A stretch of 64,000 nucleotides of DNA from Polyporus tsugae (GCA_024305745.1 JAHRBS010000014.1:1185501-1249500), one strand, 5' to 3'. Counted from the stretch's first letter, positions 45,805 to 57,207 are shown. The notes: generated by a model not told the origin, from the letters alone. Made by a program: numbers and translations.

Positions 45805-46382
45805 TCACGGTTTCGAACGGCCGCCACCACGAGTAATCGTGTAGTGGTCCCAATTGTAGAGGTCTTTGAACTGCGTTCGAAGCCTATTAAAGATAGTGAG
45901 TGTCATGCGAAGAAAGTCATTGGGGGTCTTACGCGTGAAGGTCTTCACGCACTAGAGTGCCATTGCCCGGCTGCAGGTTCGTTGGGTTAATATCATACGG
46001 TCATCCGGATGCAGAATGTCACGTACCTTGTGAAGAAAGAAAGGAACACGCGGCCAAAACCAAATGCCGCGTTCGGGCGAGGGCGGGGTGACTTTGACTA
46101 GGTTGCCGTTCCGTTTATCTACGGTGCACCCGAAATAGGCTGTGAAGGCCTGACCAACCAGTCTCGTCGTCTCAATCCACAGATCACATAACGAGCGAAG
46201 GGCAGAGAGGATGTCTCACCTTGACAAATGTTGCGGTTTTGACCTCACGAGCGACGCCGACATGTCCCTTTATCGCAGGCGCGAGTGTCTATGAGGTGTG
46301 TGGTGTCTTGTAGGGTGAATGGAACGTCGGTCTGTTTCGAAGCACTCACCTTGAAGATCTTGGGAGGGAGTGCAATGCTCAT
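45805..46382 (-). CDS. small five-exon gene, unknown product of about 120 residues
   Basis: The exons are too short to stand out as open frames, but all four joins have proper borders and keep frame. Exon 1 MSIALPPKIFK, then GTGAGT; exon 2 TLAPAIKGHVGVAREVKTAT..VK, then GTGAGA...TTGAG; exon 3 TTRLVGQAFTAYFGCTVDKR through GIWFWPRVPFFLHK, then GTACGT...TGCAG; exon 4 PGNGTLVREDLHA, then GTAAGA...AATAG; exon 5 LRTQFKDLYNWDHYTITRGG and RSKP, with TGA at 45805-45807. The product is basic, with a Trp/Phe/Pro-rich centre. I do not recognise it. The N-terminus could be a short mitochondrial signal, but that is a guess. The gene has no close partner; the next feature is the mitoferrin relic. Confidence 0.6.
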
Positions 46383-47080
46383 CGCGTGTCTAAGTAGCAG
46401 GAGTGGCCGAGTAGAGATGGTATGCGTTGGTTGTGGCGGTTGGTGTGCTTCGAATTTAAGGTTCGATGCGGAACATCGACCGGCGCCTTCCCGCGCCTTC
46501 TGCGTATCCTAGGGCTCTTCGTTCGCGCAGCTGGTCAAGGACAATTCGCAGCTGTTGGTATATACATTAGTGCCACTGTAACTACCACGACCTACGCCCA
46601 CCATTGGCGAGGCATCTGTGATCGCGAACCTCCGCCGACGCCATTCAAGGTGGCGGCATTCTCGCGAGTGTTCCCAGCTTGTCATCTGAGGGAATTGCTT
46701 CGCAGTAAAGGGTATTACTGGGCTTCCATACCTCTGGGGGAGGGGCGGTATGTTTGTCTGGGCATAGCATGCGCATCGTGCCCGCCCATGGATTCGAACC
46801 TTGCGTTCCAGTCAAGCGCTCTGGAAGGAGGGTCGGCCCGGATAGTCGGTCCACCGAGAGGTTGAACTTCGCGCCACGCAAGTTCAAGCAAAACTTGTTT
46901 ATTGGCAACACGGGGCATCCGCCGTAGACGCGAGTGTACAGAGCAAGGCAAGACGTTGTCATGTCCACTTGCCTAACCTCTGGGATGACGCAATGAGTCC
47001 CGCCCTGATCGACCGGTGGTCGATCAGGGCACAGACCCGTGGGTCTTGAAGCTGTGCACTCATGAAAGTCCGGGAATCAC
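46383..47080. other. no gene assigned; contains a tRNA-like T-arm and two hairpins
   Basis: Open frames here have no motifs. A B-box-like GGTTCGAATCC on the minus strand (about 46790-46801) does not sit in a foldable tRNA. Two perfect hairpins lie at 47002-47046. Confidence 0.4.
47002..47046. repeat. two adjacent perfect hairpins
   Basis: GCCCTGATCGACC (47002-47014) pairs with 47018-47030 across a 3-base loop. Then AGACCC (47033-47038) pairs with 47041-47046 across 2 bases. They lie just before the first recognisable mitoferrin codons. Confidence 0.65.
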
Positions 47081-47084
47081 GCAG

Positions 47085-47823
47085 TCCGGTTATTGGAGTA
47101 TGTGAGGGTATGCGCGCCAACTGGCGCGGCGTCTCCTCCGTCATCATGGGTGCAGGCCCCGCACATGCAGTGCATTTCGGCGCGTACGAGATGGTGAAGG
47201 AGTTCGCGGGTGGGAACGTCGAGGGTGCGCAGAACCAGTGGATAGCAACATGTACGTACCGTCATTCATTTTTGCGCCATGGGTCAGAAAACCCCACCAC
47301 GTCTCCTGAACTTCTTTCTGACTGACTCGATTCTCCCCGAACCGGCCGAACATACGATTCATCGAATGCCGCACGTCCGATCGTGCCGAACGCATACGTC
47401 CTCGCAACGCGAACACGTTGACGATGCGCACGGCCTGCGCCGTGAACAGCATTAGCAGGCGCGTCCGCGACAATCGCGAGCGACGCTCATGAACCCCTTT
47501 GACGGTGAGATGCCCGTCTCCTCTCGCGAACCGCGCGCCCGACGCTCTTCCCTCCCCCTTCCTCCCCCCTCGCGTGTCCGTTCGCCGCCCCGCGCGTGCC
47601 CATGAACATGATCATACCTATGTCCATGTCCATGACGCGTGCGCGCGCGCGCAACGCCGAACCCGATCGGTGAACCCCTCACCCCATAGTGATCAAGCAG
47701 CGCATGCAGATGCACAAGTCCTCCTACCGGACCGCGGTCGAGTGCGCCAAGACCGTCTACCGCACCGAGGGCCTCGGCGCGTTCTACGTCTCGTACCCGA
47801 CGACGCTCACGATGACGGTGCCC
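47085..47823 (+). pseudogene. mitoferrin (Mrs3/4-type mitochondrial iron carrier), middle part, plus orientation
   Basis: Seen: EGMRANWRGVSSVIMGAGPA and HAVHFGAYEMVKEFAGGN, ending at a GTACGT donor (about 47251); then AGASATIASDA and, one frame over, LMNPFD (about 47450-47501); then after a GTGAGA...ATAG intron VIKQRMQMHKSSYRTAVECA through YVSYPTTLTMTVP. NPFDVIKQRMQ is the second carrier signature (Px[DE]xx[KR]). The first repeat with its own signature is missing upstream, and a frameshift lies before LMNPFD. At MTVP (47821-47823) homology stops abruptly. The continuation is found on the opposite strand a few hundred bases on. Mitoferrins carry iron across the inner mitochondrial membrane. 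Confidence 0.85.
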
Positions 47824-48202
47824 CGTTTATTGTTTCTCGACAGTTGAACACATCCGGGAACTCGACTCACTGAAGAACTCGTACGACAGCCAGCAGAGCG
47901 CATTGCTCGGCATGAACGTGAGCACGCGCGGCGAGAGCCCGCGGAGGAAGCGCATGGCGCCGTCGCGCGCCCAGATGATGCGGAACGCGTCGGCGAGGCC
48001 CTTGCAGTGGCGGATCTCGGGGTCCGCGCTCGTGCCGCGCGTCTGGAGGATCGTCTTCGCGACGTCGAGCGGCGTCGTCGCCGCGCCGGCCACCGCCCCC
48101 GCGAGCCCGCCCGCCCCGATGTGCGTCGCGGGCGAGTACGCGCCCTGCGGGTTCAGCAGTGTCTTGAGCTGCTCGTACACGGTGAACTGCACCGCCGTGA
48201 AC
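47824..48202 (-). pseudogene. mitoferrin, 3' part, inverted
   Basis: Read on the minus strand from 48201, the protein continues exactly where the plus-strand part ends: FTAVQFTVYEQLKTLLNPQG, GAGGLAGAVAGAATTPLDVA (third carrier signature PLDVAK), KTILQTRGTSADPEIRHCKG, ARDGAMRFLRGLSPRVLTFM and PSNALCWLSYEFF, then a GTGAGT donor (about 47869). In intact mitoferrins FTA.QF follows TMTVP directly. The segment of about 380 bp is therefore an in-place inversion, or two partial copies joined tail to tail. The final exon was not found on either side. Confidence 0.85.
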
Positions 48203-48928
48203 GAACTCACCTTATCTTCCAGTCGCGTGGACCTCATTCTGAGTGCTCGCGCTTGGTTTCGCGCGGCAGTGCTGGGTAAAGAGCTTGTGAGTCGCGCAGG
48301 TCAACTCTTCGAATCCTCGGCACGATTCGCTCACTGCTGTCTGGTGGGCGAGGTGGTGGCACGCGGGGCGCGCCACTATCCTGTGGAGCGCTCAAAGATC
48401 GCGCCGCAGTTGGTAAAGAGCGTGGGGTCACGCCGATGAACCCTTGGTCTCGAAGGCCTTTTCGGCCACATAGACGAGACCTGATCGGATATCTAACTCA
48501 CGACGCTCTTCTTACAGAAGGGGAACGTCGTGAGCGTGCGGTTGCACGGTGCATCGGACCCCCAGAGTCAGTGAGGTGCGCGAGGGGACGCTCTCGTGCC
48601 CGTCAGGGATGGACTCGAGCAGACGACCACATGGGGCGCGAGGAGCTGGTGCAGCGACCATCACCGCTACCCATACAATTGGGTATCGCGGGTCTGGTCA
48701 TCAGAGTGGGCGTTATCATAATGCTCAGGGACGTCCTTCTCGGTGCCCCGATCGTGCAACAAGGCGTCAATGTATATATCGGACACAATGATGTATAGAC
48801 TACGATGAAGGCTCATTCTTACCCCTGCGCGTTGGCGTGAGGGCGTGCAGAGTTGGAGTTGTTCGGGCGCATTCCAACACCCTCACCAGCTGGGTTAGTT
48901 ACGCGGATTTCCCTGGCTGTGCTCAGGC
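48203..48928. other. no gene assigned between mitoferrin relic and KDZ transposase
   Basis: An open frame of 120 codons (48436-48798 plus) has no recognisable motif. The outer boundary of the KDZ element should lie in or near this stretch, but I could not identify its terminal repeats. Confidence 0.35.
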
Positions 48929-51900
48929 TCACCTGGTGCACACTCGGCGGGAACTTTGCTTCCGCCTTGTGCGCGAGTCGCTCGTAGCAGAACGCTTGTC
49001 TGGACGAAGTATGAGCTTCAGGTTATCAAAACATATACCAGTACGGGCGCACCTTCGCGCGTAAGCCGCCGCACCACCATCCCCCGCTTCGTCGAGGTCT
49101 TCTGCGCGTTTGAGCCAGGTGGCGTTGTTCGTCCGGTAGGAGCGGAGCGTCCGGTACATCTCCTCGCGACGAGTGTGGACGGCCTCGCGCCAACGACGCA
49201 CTAAGGCACTGTGCCTGAACCAGTGCGCCTTGAGACCTAGCAAAGTGTCAGTGATGTTCGTAACGCGCCAAAGGAGGTGAACTTACTGTCGTCCAGGAAA
49301 TTGCGGATGTCGCCGTCCTTGACTTTCGCGACGTAGCTAAAGTCCCCCCAGATCCACGAGGGCAGGCGATGACTATCGCCGAGCCGATGCTCAGCGGCGG
49401 TGATGGCAAACACGTAGCAGTCTTGATCGCGAAGCGGTTTGAACTGCGGGTCATCCTCGCGCATGCCGAGTACGCGTAGGAGGTGTCGATTTTTACGGTA
49501 CGCGTACTTCGCGCGGTCTGTCGCGAGTCTCTTATCGGCGAGGCGACGGTCTACTTCAGTGTTGTTGATGACACCCGACACTTGTCGCCTTCGCAACTCT
49601 AACGCCTGGTAGGTCGTCAAATGAAGTCGGAGCTTGTCGAGGGCCTCGGCGGCAAGTCCCTCCCGAAGCTTCCGCTCGGTCTCGACTGCGATCTTCATCC
49701 CAACGTGGTCGCGCACTTGCTTGTGGTAGACGGAGGGTAGCAAGATGCCACTGTCCTCCAGCTCGGCGGCCATTGCTTGCAATGCTTTCTGCGCGCGGGA
49801 CTGTGAGCGGCGCTTGTTGGTGTCATGGGCGACTTCGTCCGTCGGCGGCTTGTCGGTGAAAGGTGATATTTTCTCCGCTTGGTCTTCGATGGCGGTGCGG
49901 CGGGGAAAGGTGGTGGGAAGGGGGCCGCCGAGGTCTTGGATATCCTGGACAGCCTTCGCGAGAGCGGGCCCGACCAGGATCTCGAACTCGTCGGCGCAGA
50001 TATGTAGGTCGCGACGGTAGTTTTCGACTCTGGCAGTGATCTTCTTGGTGTCGTTCGCGGAGCTGTCAGACGCGTTGATTTTGCGTAACAAGTCAATCCT
50101 GTTTGGAGCGGGTTAATAATGGAAGTGGCGCGGTTGGAGACGGATCTCAACTCGCCTGGTGTCGTCAAGACGGAAGGCCGCCTCCATGATATCGAGCAAT
50201 GCGATGCCGTGTCGGTTGCCCAGCTTCTCGTGCTCTTGACTGAGCTGCGCGACGATCAGCAAAGAATGCGCCCGAAGAGCGGCGGGACTCACTTGTTTGT
50301 CCGCTGACCTCGAATGGTGCGTGCATGTCGCCATGCTTCTTGTGGTCAACGACCTTGGCCTCCCACTCATCGTGCTCCTGCTCCCACTTGGCGATAAGAC
50401 CCTTGTCTCCGATTGATTCCTCGACAGAGGTGAGGTATCCTTCGGCATCAGCGAGTCGTTTCACTGCAACGTCGTGCTTGTCCAAGAGATAGTCGACTTC
50501 ACGGCGAGGAGGTCAGAGCGTACTGAGACAATGCTTTGGTAAGACTACTCACCCATTCCGTGTACAAGCTTCGTGTTGGCGTCACTGTTCTGGTCGTTCA
50601 GCCTGTCGTGCCGGTGACCGGGAGCCATCTCCTTTGTCGCCCGTGAGATTCCCTCGATATCAGCCCACTTCTGCTCGGCGTTTTCTCCGAAGTTGTCGCC
50701 CGCGCCCGGCAGGTTGTTGAGGGAGAAGAAGGGGCGGCATTCGGCCGTGTGCATAGGAGCGTGGTACTTGCCTATGCCCGCGACAACGTGTTCCGGCAGT
50801 TCCGCAGACTGGATGGACTTGAAGGACTTGATTTGTTCGGATGGAAACTGGACTCTGAGGCGGCGCGGAAGGTTCTTGATGTATTGGCAGTTGATATCGT
50901 ACGAGCTCATGATCATGTGGAGGGAGCGATAGCGTTGCAAGGCTGAGAGAAGCGCAAAGTCGACGTATAGGAATCTTTGGGCATTGTGAGCGACTTGATG
51001 GCAGCGATGACCTCGGGAGTAGCTTACTTTTCACCTTTGGTAAGATCGACAATACTGCATGGGAGTACGAGGTTGTGCCGGCACACGATCGCGATAATCC
51101 CGGACACTGGGCCTTTGTACTTCCCGGCGCCCATAGCGACAAACTGGCTGCATGTCGACGGCTAAACATGGAGACGGGTGTCGATGCACATATGTACGGG
51201 GATGATGTCTGTACTTACCTCGTTGGGGTATGGTTTGGTGGTGGCGATGTACGTCTTGAAATCGTCCTCGTGCGCGAAGTACGCCGCGCCTTTGGTGAGC
51301 GGGAAATCCTTTGGGTCGGTGTGCTTGGGCTTGAGGTTGAAATGGAAGTTGCCGTCGATACAGAAGTGTAGAGCGTCCACGTAGCTGGGGTCGTGGACTC
51401 TGTAAGCGAGTCATCAACGGAAACGGTGGGGCTCGAGGACTCACGCATACTGCTTGTCGCGAGCTTCCCACCCGGGCCGCATGTTGTGTTTGGGTTGCGG
51501 GCAGGCAGGACATAGCACAGCCAGACAGCCGACGGGCAAGTCGGCGCCGGGATCCACGCCAGCCCGCCTGCATGCGCGGACAAAGTTGTATGTCCTGACC
51601 GCGATTCGGAACTCGCGCACCCGGTCCTGTCGCCAAACGTTAGAATTCGCACATCGCGCCAGCAGTGGGGCGCACCTTCACTTCGTTGGACGCGACAACA
51701 TCAGAAAGTAGCTCCAGGTGGCCGATGAAGTCATGGGCAGTGGTGTGGGCATTAACGCTAAGGCTGTTGAATGTCTTCAGGGCTTGGAGGGTGATGGCGC
51801 TGCGCGGCTTCTCCCAGGTGGCGGGCCAGAGTCCCGCGCGCATGAGTTGAGTGGTTGCCGGGGGCGCATGCGGGCAACTGCAGTAGACGATTGGAAGGCG

Positions 51901-52784
51901 CGCGATGCCGTGATCGTGAACGATGACGAAGTCTCGCCCTTGGGAGAGCGCTCCAGGACAGCGAGCTCCCTCGTGCTCTAAAACCAGCTCATAGCCAAGG
52001 GCTCCCAACTGCACCGGCCTCCAAAATCTGTTGAGGGTGTCCCATGAACGGATGCGATGGAAGGGGTGTTCGCGATGGCTTCGTAGGAGACAATCGAGGC
52101 ATTTGCAGCGGGGGGGGAAGCAGTCGTCGCAGTAGTACAATGTGTGCGTGGACGGGGGTGTCGTGAGGACACGTTGGTGACATTCTGCGCAAGTTCCGTT
52201 GGTCGGCGGCGCTTCACGTTCGTCGAGCATGTCGCGGGCCAATATGGCGTGTCCGAGATGTATGAACTTGTGGGATCGAGTGGACGGCTGTGAGAAGTTA
52301 GCATGGAAACATTCCGGGAGCTCTGGAGGAAGCTCACATGGTGGTAGTTGCCGTCCACGCCGTCTTGATCGTCGGGTTCCGCATCATCATTCAGGTCAGA
52401 CGCGATAGAGTCCGCATCGTCAGCAGGAGAGGGGTCCGGACCGGTTTCAAAAGCTGGATGGGGGTCCGTAGGGTCGGGAGGACGGGCGGACGGATGTGCA
52501 AGGTCGGGTGGAGCGGGCGCTGTTGCAGCCTGACGACCGGGTGAGAGCGCGGAGACAAGGTAGGAGAACAGGGAAGGGAGTGGTTGAGTAGCGGACGCCC
52601 GAGCGGGGGTGGTAGCAACGGGAGTGCGTCGAGGAGTGCCCCAGTTCCATCCTCTTGTATCCTTTTTAGTGGGGGTAGAAGGGAGTGGAGTGGCCTGAGG
52701 CTGCGTCTGCGTCTGCACTCGCTTGGAGCCGAGGACATCAGTGACTCGTTTGAGCTTCTTGGTGATTTTCCGTCCCCCACCCAT
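48929..52784 (-). CDS. KDZ-superfamily transposase with CxC2 cysteine cluster, apparently intact
   Basis: The protein starts MGGGRKITKKLKRVTDVLGS (52784), has a Pro/Thr/Ser-rich linker, then a CxC2 zinc cluster: GTCAECHQRVLTT, YYCDDCFPPRCKCLDCLLRS, HPFHRIRSWD, IVYCSCPHAP. Next follow CLAVLCPACPQPKHNM and the RNase H-like core: first Asp in LHFCIDGNFHFNLK, a middle part VCRHNLVLPCSIVDLTKGE, second Asp in MSSYDINCQY, then GIGKYHAPMHTAECRPFFSL, NLPGAGDNFGENAEQKWADI (catalytic Glu) and TKEMAPGHRHDRLND. A helical C-terminal part ends near LKAHWFRHSALVRRWREAV and AAAYARR. KDZ (Kyakuja-Dileera-Zisupton) elements are expanded in agaricomycetes. Six or more introns join in frame, and I saw no stop or frameshift. 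The last intron is GTAAGT...CTAG at about 49244-49287. The stop at 48929 is the least certain point. Confidence 0.87.
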
Positions 52785-53282
52785 GATGTGTGGTAGGCAG
52801 AGGGGAGGTGGGCGCCAAGTGGGGAAATGGAAACGGAGAGTGCGAAGTTGGGTAGGGGTAAGGGGCCGTTCCGAAATTTTAGACGGTGTTCGGTATGAGC
52901 AGGTGTCGTGAACAGTCCTGATTGGCGCGATCATTGGTAAAAGATAATTATATTGGGCGATAATGCTCCCTACTAATTCTCCTTTCCCCCGATGACCATC
53001 TTGGCTCCTACGCCGTCTGATCAGTCGATCAAACACCACGTCGCTGTCCATCGCGATTAGGATCATTGTAGCCAGATGGGATGACAATGACGCACCTCTG
53101 CCCTTCTTCCGAAAGGGTGTGTCCTACAGTCATCTCGACATCCCGTACAGGTCTCTCGGCTAAGGTCTGAAGTGGCTGGCTCAGATGTGGGCTGGTGGTC
53201 CAACGGGTATAGATGGCTGTGGTCGGTTGGAAGGCGTGGTCGTCTTCCGCGGGAAACGCTACTCTGCGAGGCCGAAATTTAA

Positions 53283-53351
53283 CTCAACCGCTGGGTTTCC
53301 AGACGGGAGTGCAATTTTGAGGCTGACTCGACCGCTGGATTTCCAGTCGGG
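53283..53351 (+). repeat. imperfect 25-bp direct repeat
   Basis: CTCAACCGCTGGGTTTCCAG at 53283 recurs as CTCGACCGCTGGATTTCCAG at 53327, both followed by a CGGG-containing tail; three of 25 bases differ. Confidence 0.6.
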
Positions 53352-53655
53352 GTTCTAGCCTTTCGCCCTGCACAACACGCGGCATTTAGCCGGCGTGCGT
53401 CGGCGGGGCGATCTGGAAATGTACAGAGGTCAGTAAGTTCGTACGAGCCTAAAGGGGTGATGTCAGCTCGCGATCGTGCCATTTCAACGTTCTAGCTACG
53501 GTTACTGTAACGGCTGGTTGGGCAAAGGTCGCACCTTTTGGTGGGTGCCCGCAGCATGCCCCGCGAGAGATCCTTGGATACGTAGGATGCAGAGGGCGAG
53601 GGTGTTCGTGGTGGGTCATGTTGTGGCTTGTCGGTGGCAGCACTCGATCGCAGGG

Positions 53656-53751
53656 GAGATACAAGGGTACGAGAGCGGGCATGAGGAGGGGTTGTCGATT
53701 CACGAAAGATTTTGGCATATCGCAGACGAGATACAAGGGTACGAGAGCGGG
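53656..53751 (+). repeat. 24-bp perfect direct repeat, 72-bp period
   Basis: GAGATACAAGGGTACGAGAG plus CGGG occurs at 53656-53679 and 53728-53751. The bases after each copy (GTTGTCGATTCACGAAAGA and ATTGTCGTTTCACGAAAGA) also match closely, so a unit of about 72 bp was duplicated and partly diverged. Confidence 0.75.
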
Positions 53752-54157
53752 GATTGTCGTTTCACGAAAGAGGTTGGCAGGTAACAGAGGCAAGTCCGTG
53801 GGTGAGCAGGCGCTCTCATTCGAACCGGACTTAGGGTTTGGTCGGATCCTCGGCCGCGTCGTGAACTTACCGTGGCTAGCCGTCCTTATCGTGCGCGGTA
53901 TACAATCACAACGAAATTATGACAACTACAAAACACTTGTTATTGGGTGCGTGTACAGAGCACTGGTTCATATCATAATCCAGTGAATCAACTCGAACGC
54001 TGGGCCCAGTACGGGCGCTAAACAACACCGCTTGTCCATTTGCCTCCGCGATACTTTCGACGTTTCCCCACTCCTTCCCCCGCCCCCGTCCTCACAATCT
54101 CGACGCTCACTCCTTCACCACGCTGGTAAGCTGGTGATCCCCGTCATGCTATTGCCA

Positions 54158-54313
54158 CTCACCTGTCCACCTAGCGCCAGGAATCACTGCTTATCTTGAC
54201 GTGGCATCGCTGTCCCCTCCTCGGTGAGTTTGAAGTCCCCGAGTTGCAATCGGAACTCACCTCTCCACCTAGCACAACATATCACAGTGACGTGGCATCG
54301 CAGTCCCCTCTCG
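54158..54313 (+). repeat. diverged tandem duplication, 98-bp period
   Basis: CTCACCTGTCCACCTAGC followed by GACGTGGCATCGCTGTCCCC (54158-54224) recurs as CTCACCTCTCCACCTAGC and GACGTGGCATCGCAGTCCCC (54256-54313). Confidence 0.6.
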
Positions 54314-54705
54314 TGGCTCAAAGTTCTTCAAGACTGGCAGACGGACAGCGCGGTTACATACCCGTTGTTTGCTGGCAGACTATCGTCGACACCCTCGGTG
54401 AGAGCTAGGTGAGATCACCAGCTGTCACCGAGGTCTCCCAACCGTGGTCGCCCTTGCCTTTGGTTTCCCTGGTTAGCGTTCCCGGCTCCCCCGATCTCAC
54501 GGTAGGACACCTCTGTGTCGGTGGCGCCTTTTGTTAGGGTAGCATGCTCTGGGTGCATTCTCGTGAGTGTCCTGCTTGTATGTGTGCGATGGTGATATTT
54601 ACCTATTTCTTTAGTCGATTTGACATTCCGCTTCTGTATACGCCTGTGAGTGCGTGGCTGTTAAACCTCAGGATCCCTGCGTGCTCACTGTCCTGTTGAT
54701 TAGGC

Positions 54706-57207
54706 ATGACGGACGCGCCCGCTCCCCGCGCCCCGACGTGGCGCTCAGGCGTGCTCAGGTTCCCCAACTTTCGCAAGAAGACTCGCGAGGAGGACTCGCA
54801 AGAGGAAGCGAGCTCAGCTGGGCACCCTCTCGAAGCCATCCTCGAGCTGACACGTCAGTCGCCGGTGTCAGCCCCTTCCCCCTCCCCGAACGTCGCATCT
54901 ACGTCCCCGCCAGAAAGGTGATTCGTACGCCGCGTGACGCACAATACGTCGCTGATTGCTTTTGTTTAGCAACGAAACCTCAGAACAAGGGTCGGGTCGT
55001 CCACAGCCCGCAGGGCCTGCATTGTTCAAACGGACTCGATTCAGTTGCGGTAAGTAATCTGTTGCGGTCAGTGGGAGAGTTACTCACAGTGACGTTCAGC
55101 CCCAACCATATGCGGGCCTTGGGAAGGCAAAGTGGCTTCTCAAGGTGTCCTCAGCGGTTTCGTTATCACTTCGCCCTCGCAAGAGCATGTACCACAAATG
55201 CCTCGAGACGTCAACGTAGTACAGACATACGTGGATGGTCGATGGGGAGTTCATGAGTATTCTCGACATCCTCAGTGGTATCTCGAGGAGATGACCCACG
55301 TGGCATGTATCCCGCGCAGTGCGTCACCACCCAACATCCCTGACATCCTCTTCACTTCTCTGGAGGCGGACAAACACTGGGAAGAGGACGCTTCGGTCGC
55401 CGTTCATGGACTAGGTCTCATGCGAGCGTCGGTTCGCAAGGATCTGGCCGATGCTGCCGCCACCGCCATTCGACGCACGGAGACGATAGTCAATGCGAAG
55501 GAAGCGGTCCTCCGCTACGCCCAATTTCTGGTTATGCTCTTGCGGCAGGTGGTGGATCGACTGAATTACTTACCGTCTGTCGCAACGAGGGCGATTGCCG
55601 TGGCCGCGCACATTCAACGCCTGTGTCTAGAGTTGGCGGGACTCAAGACTTACCTGGACATTGTGGTTGGCAGGGTCGAGTCCTCAAAAGACTTCAGTGC
55701 ATCCGTTCTGGACGTTGTAGGGGGTTTCGTCCGCGAAGGTGCTGTAACGCAGACGTGGCATCGCGTTGGGATCCCGTACTGGGTGTTGCAGCCCTTGAAC
55801 GCCTCGCTGGCCGTGTGGCGGATCGTGGAGCAAGACCCGCTCCCATACGATTTAGCCCGCCAGGTCTGCGACCCACCTATCTTGCACCGCGCTGGAGCGT
55901 TTGTCGGAGTGTCGAACCTAACGGGCAATTGGATCAGCAGCATGCTGGTCTCCATCTCGAAGCACATCGCAGGCTCTCACCTCTCGTCGCTCCACTTGAC
56001 CGCTGTGCCCCATCTGCCTAGCGAACCTACCGTCAGCAGTAAACGTCCTTGGGTTGAAGAAAAGACAATCGTATCAAGTCATCTTTCAATGCGCGCGGCT
56101 GATGCTGAGCCTCAGGCTGGGACGTCGAAGGGTGCTCGGCGGCGGGCGCGTCGCAAAGCTACTGCTGCGGGGCAGATCAACGAAGAACCGACGACCTCTG
56201 CCACCAATCAAAGCCAGGTTGTGGCGGGCCCCCCTGGCAGCGCGCACCCTTCCCGAAACCTCGTACTATCGCCTTTCGTCGACATCTCGGAGATCTGGAT
56301 TGAGGCGTTGCGCGTGGCCTGCCCGGTGCCACAGTCCCCTAATTCGGCGTTATATTTCTTCCCGCCCCCTTTCCTGTTGGACACGGTGACGTCGATGGAC
56401 AGCCTGCCGCCCGGATGCGTCCATCCCGATCGAGCGCGGGCCGACGCCAAAGTTAGCCGCTACCTGCACAACCTCCTGCGCATTCGCGAGTTCTGTCGCA
56501 CCCGCCTATTCGACATTTCCCTCGACAACAGACCTCTGACAATTACGGAATGGCGGGCAGCGCTCTGGGGTGAATATCTCCCCCAAACGAGCATCCGTGC
56601 GGGGGGGCAGACCTCCGACGCCAGACGTGCGAAGCGGCGCCTCGGCGAGTGCAACGAGATCGGTGTCTTGTTTCACAAAGTCGCCCATATGGACTCGTAC
56701 GACGAGCACGCCGTCGTGGAGTTCGAGGGATTGGACGTCAACCTCTCCACCATCACGGCCAATCCGGCCATCCGCGCGTCGCTCTTGTGGGAGTCGCATG
56801 AAGTCAACTTCCGCGCGGAACTACTGGCGTTGGACTCCTTGCTCGTGCCCCAGAAGAACTGGATGGAGATTCATCGGTGGGAGCGCGAAATGGTGGTATC
56901 GGGCGTGTGGGGGCCGCCATCGTCGGCGGCCACCATGGCCGCCCCAACAGATCGCGCTTCCCGTGTTTTCTGTTGGGACTCGCCGCCTCATGAACACTGG
57001 GAGATGGGTCGTGAGCGGCTCCGTTTCTTTGCGCAGGTGCTGATGCGTTGGCCAGGATGTCCGGAGGCCGTTATTCAGGGCAGCAAGCGCGACCAGTTGC
57101 TGGAGGGCCAGTACCAAGACATTCAGCGGCAGGCAGTGCAATTCTATGTACAAACATTTGTTTCTCGATACTCAAGACTCCCCATTCCGCCGATTGTATC
57201 CCCGTGA
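54706..57207 (+). CDS. large protein of unknown family (about 799 residues)
   Basis: Three exons join in frame: 54706-54917 (MTDAPAPRAPTWRSGVLRFP), 54970-55049 (NETSEQGSGRPQPAGPALFK) and 55100-57207. Introns have GTGATT...TTAG and GTAAGT...TCAG ends, and the sum is exactly 800 codons with TGA. The long exon continues APTICGPWEGKVASQGVLSG, then mostly helical sequence (LMRASVRKDLADAAATAIRR; QFLVMLLRQVVDRLNYLP), a basic Ala-rich linker near residue 425 (KGARRRARRKATAAG), and a second folded part (RYLHNLLRIREFCRTRLFDI; LTITEWRAALWGEY; WMEIHRWEREMVVSGVWGPP). I recognise no named domain and no DDE, HUH or helicase motif. It heads a run of four same-strand genes. A lineage-specific or element-associated gene is the likeliest reading. 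Confidence 0.75.

Larger units (their letters stand above)
52785..54705. other. 1.9-kb stretch without gene; several direct repeats
   Basis: No coding exon was recognised. Repeats are listed separately: 53283/53327, 53656/53728 and 54158/54256. One boundary of the KDZ element should be here. Confidence 0.45.

Noticed and set aside
46775..46870. tRNA-like sequence with B-box GGTTCGAATCC on the minus strand
   Set aside because: The T-stem pairs poorly, the candidate anticodon arm has a 9-base loop, and no 5' acceptor strand matches the 3' side. At most it is a tRNA relic.
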